DNA from: Schumannella soli
Lineage (GTDB): Bacteria > Actinomycetota > Actinomycetes > Actinomycetales > Microbacteriaceae
Assembly (NCBI RefSeq): GCF_006517435.1
Contig: NZ_VHQG01000004.1
Location: 62,001-126,000 of the forward strand
Direction: 5' to 3'
Length of the DNA: 64,000 bases
The notes under the pieces: model-generated
The model's input: the letters and a program-made list of their open reading frames with translations, nothing else
Told to the model about the DNA's origin: nothing
Databases searched by the model: none
Program-made: the position numbers and the translations under genes
Shown: positions 1 through 10,056 of the stretch, piece by piece
Position numbering within the stretch: position 1 is the stretch's first letter
Layout: each line of letters starts with the position of its first letter

Positions 1-340
1 GCTCGCGCAACGGGAACCGCACCGTGTCCTTCGCGTGCCGGTACTCCGCGAGCGCGGCCTCGACGTCGTCGCCGCCGCGCGGCACCGGGTAGATGCCGAC
101 GTGCTTCGCCCAGGCGGCGAAGTACATCCGGTAGCCATTCGGCAGCTCGAAGGTCGGCATGCCGTACTTGATCGTCTCGCCGGCATCCGGAACGGCCGCG
201 TGGATGCGCTCCCGCAGCTGCTGCAGCAGCTCGCGCACCTCCGCCGGGCGCCCGGCGATGTAGGCGTCGATGTCGGGCGGGGTGCTCGATGCGGTCGATG
301 CGCTCGATCCGCTCGCTGAGGGCGTCGCTGCCGCGGTCAT
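1..340 (-). CDS. DUF1801 domain protein, C-terminus cut by window edge
   Basis: The 5' part of a minus-strand gene runs off the left edge, leaving about 113 codons. After a Ser/Thr/Ala-rich N-terminus of about 22 residues, the reading frame gives the DUF1801 signature: PPDIDAYIAG, an alpha-helical EVRELLQQLRERI stretch, then ETIKYGMPTFEL and a YFAAWAKHVGIYP segment. The family (YdhG-like, related to an iron-chaperone fold) has no firmly assigned enzymatic role. The ATG start follows an Ala/Ser-rich linker, and the gene downstream (GH26) is read in the same direction but leaves a 28-bp gap. Identity is confident; function is unknown. Confidence 0.8.
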   Translation of the reverse strand, partial: MTAAATPSASGSSASTASSTPPDIDAYIAGRPAEVRELLQQLRERIHAAVPDAGETIKYGMPTFELPNGYRMYFAAWAKHVGIYPVPRGGDDVEAALAEYRHAKDTVRFPLRE

Positions 341-368
341 GGCCGCAGTGTAGGCGGCGCGACGGCGA

Positions 369-1700
369 TCAGCATCCCCTCACATCCTCGGCGTAGCCGA
401 ACCAGTCGGGCAGCGCCTTCCGGAACGCGGACCGGGTGGCCGGACTGCTCGCGGCGCGCCAGTCGACCGTGTCGTCGATCTCGACCTCGACCTTGCTCCA
501 CTCGAACCAGTTGATCATCTTCAGCTGCGGGAACCGCGTCGGGATGTCGGCGGCGAACACCTGATCCCACCAGGCGCTCTTGACCGCGAGCTCGCTCGAG
601 CTGTCGGGCTCGTCGGCGCGCGACGGGGTGTAGATCGCGGCCGTCTCGGGGATCGCGACCGGATGCCCGTGGTCGACGCCGTACTCCTGATAGAAGTCGG
701 GCACCGCCGAGTCATCGCCGGCGGTGCCGTCGTAGGTGCCGGTCAGCATGTCCTCGAACTTGTTCGGCTCGGCGATGTCGTTGTCGCCCCACGGCCGCTG
801 GTTTCCCCAGTGGTAGAGCGAGATGCCGACCCAGTCGACCGCGTCGTCGCCCGGGTAGTACGGCGCGTAGCTGTCGTCGGCCATCGTGAGCACCCCGTCC
901 CCGTCGGTGTCGAGGTCGGCGAAGTCGGCCGTGCCGGGCTTCGCCGCGAACTGACCGCCGGTGAAGGGGTAGCCGCCGCCGTAGTTCGGCGCCCACATCA
1001 TCGAGCTGAGCGGCGCCCGCTCGTGCACGGCCTGCGCGACGCGGCGGAAGGTCTGCACGTAGAGCTCGGGCTGCTGGCCCCAGGCGTACCAGGAGCCGTT
1101 CATCTCATGGGCGAAGCGCACGATCACGGGCACGCCCTCGGCGTTGATGTCGCGTAGATCCTTCGCCAGACGCTGGATGACGGTGTCGCTCAGCGTCGCG
1201 AGCCCGCCGTGCGGCTCGAGGGTGAGCAGCAGGATGCCGCCGTTCGCCTTCACCTGCTCGACGGCGCCGAGGGTGTGCTTCCAGGTCGCCCGGTCGTAGG
1301 GGATGTCGCTGAACTGCACCGACACCGCCGCCTTGTGGCCGATGTTCTTCGCGTGCTCGGCGAGCGTCTCGCTGTCCCAGTCGAGGTTGACGCCGAACAG
1401 CACGCCCGTCTTCGGCACGAGGGCATCGCGATCGCCGACGAGGCACGAGCCGATGCTCGAGGCGGGCGCGACGGCCTGCGAGGCGATCTGGTTCGAGCCG
1501 ACGGCGACACCGCCGGCGACGAGCGCCATGATGACGAGCGGCACGAGGAGGCTGGGGCGTCGTCGGCGCTTCGGGTGCCCGACGAATCCCTGGTTCACAT
1601 CGAATTCCTGGTTCGCGTCGAATCCCTGCTGCTGGTCAGATGCCGGCTCGCCGTCGGCGCGGGCGGCCGACGACGGGTCAGACGATGCCGGCGAGGGCAT
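369..1700 (-). CDS. membrane-anchored glycoside hydrolase family 26-like protein (beta-mannanase type)
   Basis: A 443-aa protein with a cytoplasmic Gln/Asp-rich N-terminus, an Arg-rich stop (RRRR, 45-48), one membrane helix (about 50-69) and an extracytoplasmic (beta/alpha)8 domain. It resembles GH26 endo-mannanases. RFAHEMNG (196-202) carries the probable acid/base Glu199, and AIPETA (349-354) the probable nucleophile Glu352. A loop at 264-275 follows the calcium-binding spacing D-x-D-x-D-G-x5-D, as in dockerin or EF-hand loops. It is the last gene of a three-gene minus-strand module and starts 23 nt inside the STAS gene, so coupled translation is likely. A hydrolase beside a cellulose-synthase-like transferase suggests trimming or release of the polymer made there. 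Substrate cannot be read from sequence. Confidence 0.82.
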   Translation of the reverse strand: MPSPASSDPSSAARADGEPASDQQQGFDANQEFDVNQGFVGHPKRRRRPSLLVPLVIMALVAGGVAVGSNQIASQAVAPASSIGSCLVGDRDALVPKTGVLFGVNLDWDSETLAEHAKNIGHKAAVSVQFSDIPYDRATWKHTLGAVEQVKANGGILLLTLEPHGGLATLSDTVIQRLAKDLRDINAEGVPVIVRFAHEMNGSWYAWGQQPELYVQTFRRVAQAVHERAPLSSMMWAPNYGGGYPFTGGQFAAKPGTADFADLDTDGDGVLTMADDSYAPYYPGDDAVDWVGISLYHWGNQRPWGDNDIAEPNKFEDMLTGTYDGTAGDDSAVPDFYQEYGVDHGHPVAIPETAAIYTPSRADEPDSSSELAVKSAWWDQVFAADIPTRFPQLKMINWFEWSKVEVEIDDTVDWRAASSPATRSAFRKALPDWFGYAEDVRGC

Positions 1701-2025
1701 GAGCGCGTCCCCGGTAGACGGCGACGATCGTGGTGAGCTGCAGTGCGGCGCGGGCCGTCGCCAGTCCGGCGGAGTCGCCGATCACGCGCAGGTCGCCGCC
1801 CGCGGAGCGGACGATGCGCAGCAGTTCGAGCAGACCGGCGATGCCGGAGGCGGTGACGCGGTCGGCGGAGGTCACGTCGACGAGCACGACGGCGGGGCCG
1901 TCCTGCTGCGAGGCGATCACATCGGGACGCAGACGCAGCACGGCGGCGGCGTCGAGCGGTCCGTCGATCTCGAGTTCGACGGCGTCGGGGGCAGTGGTCG
2001 GCGCGGGGACGGTGAGCAGCGACAC
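1678..2025 (-). CDS. STAS-domain protein (anti-sigma antagonist-like)
   Basis: A 115-aa single-domain protein. The pattern LEIDGPLDAAAV, then VVLVDVTSADRVTASGIAGL, then GGDLRVIG fits the STAS fold of SpoIIAA-type regulators. In phosphorylated family members the turn reads D-S-S-G; here it is T58-A59-S60-G61, so the usual phosphorylation site may be lost. The GTG start has a good ribosome site (AGGAGAA, 5 nt upstream). It sits between a GT2 synthase and a GH26 hydrolase on the same strand and overlaps the hydrolase start. This suggests a regulatory subunit for polysaccharide synthesis rather than for a sigma factor, but that is inference from position. Confidence 0.8.
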   Translation of the reverse strand: MSLLTVPAPTTAPDAVELEIDGPLDAAAVLRLRPDVIASQQDGPAVVLVDVTSADRVTASGIAGLLELLRIVRSAGGDLRVIGDSAGLATARAALQLTTIVAVYRGRAHALAGIV

Positions 2026-2163
2026 GGGGTTCTCCTGGGGGTTCGGCGGTGCGGGGGTGATGCCGTGGAGGGAGGGCGGCGGTGCGGGCTTCGGGGCGGG
2101 CGGTGGATCGGGCGGTCGGGTCGGGCGGTGGAGGCGGGCAGTCGGGCGGGAAGGGCAGTCGGA

Positions 2164-4086
2164 TCAGTCGGGGGCGACCGGCAGTGCGGGCTCGCGGCGC
2201 GCATCCTCGTTCGAGACGAGCGCCACGACGCGGCGCAGCTCCTCCCCCGGCGGCAGCGGGTCGGAGATGTCGGCGGAGGGCCCGCGGTAGCGGGCGGCGC
2301 GGATCAGGGCACTGAGCAGGGCGAAGTCGAGTCCGACCCAGAGCAGCGTCAGCCCGGTCGCGATGAGCGGAGCCTCGCCCGTCGCCGCGCGCACGATGCC
2401 GATCACCGAAGCGACCGCGAGCAGGGCCAGCGCGGCGAGCTGCGGCCAGATCGCCCGGTAGTCGGCGCCGCCGTCGCCCTGCTTCTCCTTCGCGGTGACC
2501 GAGAAGGAGAGGTGCTTGCCCAGCAGCGACGCGGCAGCGCCCGAGAGCGCGGCCGAGATCCAGGTCGGGAAGAGCGCGAACGACATCTGCTGACCCCGCC
2601 ACAGCCCACCGGCACCGCGCCCGGCGACCTGGAACAGCAGCTGGCACAGCAGGAACATCGGCGCGAAGTAGAGCACGAAGACGCCGGCGTCGGCGGCGAG
2701 CGGGAACACGCCGGTCGTGAGGAAGACGATCGGCGCCGCGAGGTAGACGAGCGCCGCGAAGCCGTTCAGGTAGCTCGTCATGGTCGCCAGGTACATGAGC
2801 CGCTGGGCGAAGCTGAGCCCGCGCAGCAGCATCGGGTTCTCGCCGAAGAAGACCTGCATCGAGCCGGATGCCCAGCGCTTGCGCTGGGTGAGCATCGTGC
2901 GCACGTCTTCGGGGGCGAGCCCGTGCACGAGCACCTCGTGGTGGTAGACGCTCGTCCAGCCCATCGCGTGCAGGTGCATCGCGGTGGCCATGTCCTCCGT
3001 GATGCTCGAGGTGTCGAGCGCGTGCACGGCGATCGCCTGATCGGTGCGGGCGACCTCGATCGACTCGACCACCGCATCCAGCTCGCTGATCACGGCCGGC
3101 GTCGCCTCGGCTTCGCCGTCGGTGACGGCCGAGCGGATGCCGCGCTGCAGCTCCCACGAGATCTCGCTCAGCACCTCGCCGGTGCGGTGCTGCCGTTCGG
3201 CGACCGTGAGCGCGGCGAGCGCGGCGTCGAGGACGGGCAGCTGGGCGGGATCGCGCAGCGCGAGCCGGCTCTGCAGGTCGATCAGCCGCCATCGCGCGCG
3301 ACGCAGCGCCTGGCGCATGCGGCCGCGGGCGCCGCGCGAGAAGCGGGTCAGTCCGAGCGCCATGATCGCCTCGCGGCGCAGCACCGCGTTCGAGCCGCAG
3401 AAGAAGGCGGCGCCCCAGCCGTCCTTTCCCTGCTGGATCGGGCCGTAGAACAGCTCGGCCCGGCTGCCGAGCGGGTCGGCCGGGTCGACGTTCCAGAAGC
3501 TCTGCGGCGTCTGCACGAAGGCGACGGCCTCGTCGTCGAAGTAGCCGAGCACCCGGTCGAGGAACCGAGGCTCGGGAACCTGGTCGGCATCCAGGATCGC
3601 GATGAAGTCGCCGGCCGTGCCGTAGAGGGCGTTGTTGATGTTGCCGGCCTTGGCGAACCGCTGCCGCCCCTGCCACTCCGGCCCGCGCGTGATGTATCCG
3701 ACGCGGATCGCGGCCGCCGCGCGCCGGAAGTCGGGCCGGTCGCCGTCGTCGAGGATGTACGTCGCGTGCGGGTAGTCGAGGTCGCGCGCGTGGATGGCGG
3801 TGTTGAGCACGAGCTCGAGCGGCTCGTTGTAGGTCGTGATGAACACGTCGACGCTGAGTCCCGGTCGGGCCGGGGGCGCGGTCGGGCGGCGCTTCGCGTT
3901 CCACATCGTCAGGGCGTACAGCACCGACTCGCCGAGGCTGTAGGTCTCGGCGATCACGAGCGGCACACCGATCCACCACACCGGCCACGGCACGGTCGAG
4001 CCCCAGCGCCAGCCGAGGTAGACGAGGCCGAAGGCGACGACCAGCACGGCGAGGATGCGCACCGCGACGAGGTGCCGCGGGCTCAT
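2164..4086 (-). CDS. cellulose-synthase-like family 2 glycosyltransferase
   Basis: A 640-aa processive GT2 membrane enzyme. Two N-terminal helices (about 8-26 and 33-50) lead into the catalytic domain. It holds VFITTYNEP (81-89), DDG (113-115), DAD (166-168, metal/UDP-sugar), TED (363-365, catalytic base) and QRKRW (401-405, acceptor channel). Several transmembrane helices follow to the C-terminus. The DAD-TED distance is about 197 residues, roughly twice that of BcsA, because of a helical Arg/Glu/Ala-rich insertion (about 250-360). I chose ATG 4086, with GGAAG eight nt upstream; a GTG 63 bp further upstream would add only basic residues. No PilZ domain is recognisable. It probably polymerises and exports a beta-linked glucan or mannan; the product is unknown. 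Confidence 0.88.
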   Translation of the reverse strand: MSPRHLVAVRILAVLVVAFGLVYLGWRWGSTVPWPVWWIGVPLVIAETYSLGESVLYALTMWNAKRRPTAPPARPGLSVDVFITTYNEPLELVLNTAIHARDLDYPHATYILDDGDRPDFRRAAAAIRVGYITRGPEWQGRQRFAKAGNINNALYGTAGDFIAILDADQVPEPRFLDRVLGYFDDEAVAFVQTPQSFWNVDPADPLGSRAELFYGPIQQGKDGWGAAFFCGSNAVLRREAIMALGLTRFSRGARGRMRQALRRARWRLIDLQSRLALRDPAQLPVLDAALAALTVAERQHRTGEVLSEISWELQRGIRSAVTDGEAEATPAVISELDAVVESIEVARTDQAIAVHALDTSSITEDMATAMHLHAMGWTSVYHHEVLVHGLAPEDVRTMLTQRKRWASGSMQVFFGENPMLLRGLSFAQRLMYLATMTSYLNGFAALVYLAAPIVFLTTGVFPLAADAGVFVLYFAPMFLLCQLLFQVAGRGAGGLWRGQQMSFALFPTWISAALSGAAASLLGKHLSFSVTAKEKQGDGGADYRAIWPQLAALALLAVASVIGIVRAATGEAPLIATGLTLLWVGLDFALLSALIRAARYRGPSADISDPLPPGEELRRVVALVSNEDARREPALPVAPD

Positions 4087-4309
4087 CGTCGACTTCCGGG
4101 CGCCGCGCGGCGACGTCGGTCGGCGTCGTGGAAGCGCACGGAGCCGCACGATCGCGGCTCATTCGGGTACGCGGGAGTTCGGGGCGTCGCGGGCATGGGG
4201 GGATCCGCTCGAGCGTGGGGAGACTCGGGGTGCGCGAGGTTCGGGATGCGCGGGCACGACGTCGTCGGCGTGACGGCCCGGGTTCGGCCGACGTGGGTAG
4301 CGTGCGTGC

Positions 4310-4315
4310 AGTCTA
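4310..4315 (-). promoter_or_regulatory. candidate -10 box upstream of the GT2-STAS-GH26 module
   Basis: TAGACT on the minus strand matches the TANNNT -10 form seen before many genes in this window. It lies about 225 nt upstream of the GT2 start and would leave a long GC-rich leader. No convincing -35 box is visible 17 nt upstream, so this is tentative. Confidence 0.3.
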
Positions 4316-4680
4316 GGCAGACGCGAGCATCCTGCAGGTTTCGGTGAGGTAAAACGTCGGCGCCGAGAGAAAGCTGGAGCGCCGCGGCTCCTTAATACAT
4401 TTCCGAGCCATTCGCTCCTCGGAGACGCAGTTCATACGCGCTCGCGATGCAGTCGGGAACAGTCCTCAGCCACGATCGACGGGCCATGACGACCAGGCAG
4501 TCAGCCCCGTCATCGTGGAGGCAAGCAATCGGCGCGCTACTCGTGCCTGTCCGGGGCGGAGGTCGGTGCAAATTGGGAGTCCGCTCAAGGAAGACCGGCA
4601 ACCCCAGATCGCTTCATTGAGCGCGCGAGTTCTCGGTCAAGACCGTCCGCTAGTCGCGATGGAGACCCGTTGTGCAGGGT
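4316..4680. other. AT-richer intergenic stretch, no supported gene
   Basis: About 360 bp between the GT2 promoter region and the 3' end of the orphan HTH/transmembrane gene. Base composition drops visibly compared with flanking genes (for example TTAATACATTTCC near 4393). A 69-codon open frame on the minus strand (4392-4601) has no recognisable domain, and I do not call it. The stretch is best seen as part of an acquired islet bounded on the other side by tRNA-Ala. Confidence 0.5.
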
Positions 4681-5499
4681 CTATTCCCCCAGCTCAGGCC
4701 GACCAGACGAGTCGCTAGAGATCGCCTTGGGTGACTGAGAGTCGGAATCAATGAACATTCTCCGCGGACGCGTCTCGGGTTCGGGCAATGCGGAGAGCTC
4801 TCGCGGATCGTGACGTGCTATCTCGCTGACGCGTGGCCGGGTCTTCATCTCGCTGAGACGCGCCGACGCTTCAGATTCGAACTCCGCAGCTTCCAAGCGG
4901 GCCCTCTTGAGATCCGTCTTGCCGCGAACCTGTCTGGCACGTTGTTCGTGCCACTCAGCGAAGAACTTGGGAATGGCTCCGCCGAGGTCACCGGCGTTCT
5001 TCACAGCCAGGAGCAACAGACCAACCGCCACTGAGACGCCGGCTCCGATCGGGCCCACCTGGATCAGCAGATCGAGGGGCGATCCTGAACTCATTCGCTT
5101 GACAGATATCGGAGCGACTGATTCGGGGGGAACACCCACCGCTCGATTACACAAATTCCACAGCGCCTCCGTGGCGGCCAGCGTGCGGGCGATTTCCGCG
5201 AGTTTCCAGTCCTCTGAGTCAAATCGCAGCACAAATTCGCCCCACCCGGCGGGGACGAACGGGCTCTGCATCTCATCTGGCGCAATGATCTGATCCGAGT
5301 GCAAACGATCAAGCGCCAGGATTAGCCACTCCTGGGTGTAAACGCGCTCTACGCGCAATCCCTGCGTCATCCATTGAGGCTCGGGAAGCCTGTGGCTGTC
5401 GATCATCGCGCGAATTCCGCCCTGCGAGAGATCAAGAATCCGAGCGACGACACCGGTCGACAGCAAAGCGGCTTGATCGGGACGCGGCACCTCGGTCAT
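4681..5499 (-). CDS. orphan hypothetical protein, helix-turn-helix-like N-terminus plus central membrane segment
   Basis: A 272-aa protein I do not recognise. The N-terminus (about 12-55: LLSTGVVARILDLSQGGIRAMI then RVERVYTQEWL) looks like an excisionase/MerR-type winged helix that reads a regulatory or structural cue. A hydrophobic segment lies at about 142-166 (GAGVSVAVGLLLLAV). After it comes a charged, probably coiled-coil stretch (WHEQRARQVRGKTDLKRARL) and a disordered Ser/Pro/Arg tail. Codon use is less GC-biased than in its neighbours, and it lies directly beyond the 3' end of tRNA-Ala. Both point to acquisition. It has no co-transcribed partner. Function is unknown. Confidence 0.6.
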   Translation of the reverse strand: MTEVPRPDQAALLSTGVVARILDLSQGGIRAMIDSHRLPEPQWMTQGLRVERVYTQEWLILALDRLHSDQIIAPDEMQSPFVPAGWGEFVLRFDSEDWKLAEIARTLAATEALWNLCNRAVGVPPESVAPISVKRMSSGSPLDLLIQVGPIGAGVSVAVGLLLLAVKNAGDLGGAIPKFFAEWHEQRARQVRGKTDLKRARLEAAEFESEASARLSEMKTRPRVSEIARHDPRELSALPEPETRPRRMFIDSDSQSPKAISSDSSGRPELGE

Positions 5500-5570
5500 G
5501 CCGTGAACCCTAGGCGGAACAATGCTCGACTAGCTTGTGGCGCGCCAGATGCAGAGGTTCGGGAGAGCGA

Positions 5571-5593
5571 AAGCCCCGCTCGAGGCGGGGCTT
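5571..5593 (-). terminator. rho-independent-type hairpin downstream of tRNA-Ala
   Basis: Arms AAGCCCCGC (5571-5579) and GCGGGGCTT (5585-5593) are perfectly complementary around a 5-nt loop. It lies 25 nt past the 3' end of the tRNA-Ala gene in its direction of transcription. There is no long T-run. Confidence 0.7.
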
Positions 5594-5618
5594 CGGTTCG
5601 TGCTGTCGGCTGTTTCGG

Positions 5619-5691
5619 TGGACCTGAGGGGATTCGAACCCCTGACCCCCTGCATGCCATGCAGGTGCGCTACCAACTGCGCCACAGGCCC
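5619..5691 (-). tRNA. tRNA-Ala(GGC)
   Basis: A full cloverleaf reads on the minus strand. Acceptor GGGCCTG pairs with CAGGTCC (one G-U), the D-arm is GCGCAGTTGGTAGCGC, and the anticodon stem CCTGC/GCAGG encloses loop ATGGCAT with anticodon GGC. The T-arm contains GGTTCGAATCC and the discriminator is A. The 3' CCA is not encoded. It borders the AT-rich islet, and tRNA 3' ends are common integration sites. Confidence 0.95.
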
Positions 5692-5824
5692 GTGGCCCCC
5701 TGCGGGGCAACCCTTGAAGCTTACAACAGATCTGAGCGGGCGATGACCACCTCGTGAACGGAGCGCGGGCGGATGCGACGTCGTCGGCGCATCCACCCGG
5801 CCCTGATCAGGGGTTCGCCGCAGC

Positions 5825-6268
5825 TCAGTCGTCGAAGAGCTCGGAGAGCCAGTTCTTCTTCTTTCGGTGAGGCTGCTGTCCCCCGTAGCGCGGGTCGTAG
5901 CCGCGGTTGTCGTAGCGTCGGTCGTCGCGTCGATCGTCGTAGCGGCGGTCGTAGCCGGCGTCGTAGCGCGGATCGTAGACCGGCTGCGCGACCGGAGCCT
6001 GCTGCACTGGCGCCGCGGCGGCCACCGGAGCCACCGTCGGCGCGGCGGCGGCCGGCGCCTCGGGGGCGGCGCGCTCGATGATCTTGTCGAGCTCGCCGCG
6101 ATCCAGCCACACACCCCGGCAGTCAGGACAGTAGTCGATCTCGATCCCGTTGCGCTCGCTCATCACGAGCGTGGTCTCGTCATTCGGGCATCTCATGCCC
6201 TCAGCCTCGTCGAGCCGCTTGTGGATCGGCACAGTTACTGCAGTGGATGCAGTTTGCGTCGCACTCAC
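5825..6268 (-). CDS. TFIIB-type zinc-ribbon protein with Tyr/Asp/Arg repeat tail
   Basis: A 147-aa protein. The zinc-ribbon (zf-TFIIB family) spans about 26-63: C27-P-N-D, then YCPDCRGVWLDRGELDKI with Cys47 and Cys50. Asp30 replaces the second Cys of the first knuckle, as is common in this family. An Ala/Pro/Gln linker (65-95) leads to about ten YDxRYD-like repeats (96-130) and a basic end (HRKKKNWLSELFDD). The GTG start is fixed by GGAGGGG six nt upstream; the internal Met25 lacks such a site. Proteins of this type are widespread and small. They are thought to bind nucleic acid or metal, but no defined role is known. Confidence 0.8.
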   Translation of the reverse strand: MSATQTASTAVTVPIHKRLDEAEGMRCPNDETTLVMSERNGIEIDYCPDCRGVWLDRGELDKIIERAAPEAPAAAAPTVAPVAAAAPVQQAPVAQPVYDPRYDAGYDRRYDDRRDDRRYDNRGYDPRYGGQQPHRKKKNWLSELFDD

Positions 6269-6295
6269 GTCCCCTCCGGACGCGACGCGGACGTC

Positions 6296-6676
6296 TCAGG
6301 CGGTGCGCTCGCCGTGCTCCGGCAGGTCGAGCGCGATGGCCGGGCAGTCCTTCCACAGCCGCTCGAGCGAGTAGTACGAGCGGTCCTCCTCGTGGAATAC
6401 GTGCACGACGAGGTCGCCGAAGTCGAGCAGCACCCAGCGGCCCTCCGAGCGCCCCTCGCGGCGCAACGGCTTCGCGCCGGCCTCGATGAGCTTGTCCTCG
6501 ACCTCGGAGGCGATCGCGAGCACGTTGCGCTCGTTGCGCCCGGTCGCGAGCAGGAAGACGTCGGTCAGCGGCAGCGGGCCGGTGACATCCAGCGCGACCA
6601 GATCTTCAGCCTGCTTGTCGTCGGCCGCGAGAGCGGCGATGCGCAGAAGCTCGAGGGCACGGTCGGATGCGGTCAC
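6296..6676 (-). CDS. rsfS: ribosomal silencing factor RsfS (iojap family)
   Basis: A 126-aa protein matching the RsfS/YbeB family along its whole length. It has KQAEDLVALDVTGPLPLTD near the N-terminus, FLLATGRNERNVLAIA, then GRWVLLDFGDLVVHVFHEEDRSYYSLERLW. RsfS binds ribosomal protein L14 and blocks subunit joining when nutrients are scarce. The GTG start is set by TGAGGAA about 6 nt upstream; longer in-frame versions would begin inside the preceding membrane-protein gene. Order nadD, long acidic protein, rsfS on one strand fits the common actinobacterial nadD-rsfS pairing. Confidence 0.95.
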   Translation of the reverse strand: MTASDRALELLRIAALAADDKQAEDLVALDVTGPLPLTDVFLLATGRNERNVLAIASEVEDKLIEAGAKPLRREGRSEGRWVLLDFGDLVVHVFHEEDRSYYSLERLWKDCPAIALDLPEHGERTA

Positions 6677-6737
6677 GGATTCCTCAGGGTGGTGGTGGAT
6701 GTGCGGGGTGCGAGTGCGGCGCAGGTCACGCGAGAGC

Positions 6738-9184
<2,447 letters not shown>

Positions 9185-9188
<4 letters not shown>

Positions 9189-9787
9189 GTCTCACTCCGG
9201 TAGAGGTGGTGCTTGGAGATGTACTGGACGACCCCGTCGGGAACCAGGTACCAGACGGGATGCCCCCGCCCCACTCGTGCGCGGCAGTCCGTCGACGAGA
9301 TGGCCAGCGCCGGTATTTCCAGAGAGCTTACGCCGTGCTCCGGCAATCCGCGAATGCTCAGCTGGTGCCCCGGGCGCGAGACGGCGACGAAGTGCGCCAG
9401 CTGCCACAGCTCGTCGTGGTCCTTCCATTCGAGGATCTGCGCGACAGCGTCAGCCCCCGTGATGAAGAAGAGATCGGCGTCGGGATGCTCGTCGCGCACA
9501 TCCCTCAGCGTGTCGATCGTGTACGTCGGCCCGTGCCGGTCGATGTCGACGCGGCTGACCGTGAAGTCGGGGTTGGATGCCGTGGCCACGACCGTCATGA
9601 GGTAGCGGTCCTCGGCGCGCGAGACCTCGCTCTTCATCCACGGCTGACCGGTGGGGACGAAGACGACCTCGTCCAGCTCGAAGTGCTGCTTGACCTCGCT
9701 GGCGGCCACCAGGTGGCCGTGATGGATCGGGTCGAAGGTGCCGCCCATCACGCCGATCCGCCGGCGCCGCGGCTCGGATGCCGTCAT
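9185..9787 (-). CDS. nadD: nicotinate-nucleotide adenylyltransferase
   Basis: A 200-aa cytosolic enzyme that converts nicotinate mononucleotide and ATP to deamido-NAD, a late step of NAD synthesis. The nucleotidyltransferase motif [12 protein letters not shown] sits near residues 15-26. The family signature [10 protein letters not shown] near 170-180 matches the ISST-x-x-R motif, and FFITGADA is also present. ATG 9787 begins just before the conserved core ([16 protein letters not shown]); a longer frame is non-homologous. Its stop overlaps the start of the acidic membrane protein (ATGA), so translation is probably coupled. Confidence 0.95.
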
Positions 9788-9797
9788 GCGGGGAGGC

Positions 9798-10031
9798 TCA
9801 GTGAGCGCCCTGTCCGTGGGAGTGCCCGGCGGAGCCCTCGTCCATGCCCGAGGTGTGCTCGACGGCGTCGCCGACCTTGTCGCTGTGACGGTTCGCGACG
9901 TCGCGGTAGCTCCACACGACGAAGGCGGCGCCGATGAAGAAGACGGCCGCGATGAGCGGGAACACCCAGGTCGGGGCGAAGATCGGGTGGTGCTCCTCCG
10001 CTTCGGCGAGGACCAGGGCAAGCGTCGTCAT
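9798..10031 (-). CDS. small His-rich membrane protein
   Basis: A 77-aa protein with one membrane helix (about 20-42, [20 protein letters not shown]) followed by a soluble tail rich in His, Asp and Ser ([22 protein letters not shown]). There is also EAEEHHP before the helix. It has no named family that I recognise. It lies 10 bp upstream of nadD on the same strand, so it is probably co-transcribed. The His clusters on both sides might bind metal, but no established function applies. Confidence 0.65.
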   Translation of the reverse strand: MTTLALVLAEAEEHHPIFAPTWVFPLIAAVFFIGAAFVVWSYRDVANRHSDKVGDAVEHTSGMDEGSAGHSHGQGAH

Positions 10032-10056
10032 GAGGCCGAGTCTAGCGGTCGCGGGA

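Noticed and set aside
1303-4347. 1014-codon plus-strand open frame opposite the GT2/STAS/GH26 module
   Set aside because: Arg/Gly/Ala-rich translation without domains, antisense to three genes with clear family motifs; a by-product of high GC.
4392-4601. 69-codon minus-strand open frame
   Set aside because: No ribosome site, domain or partner; lies in a composition-shifted gap.
4873-4886. AGATTCGAACTCC, similar to the tRNA T-arm
   Set aside because: Only about 9 bp match the tRNA-Ala 3' end and it lies within a coding region, so it does not support an att repeat.
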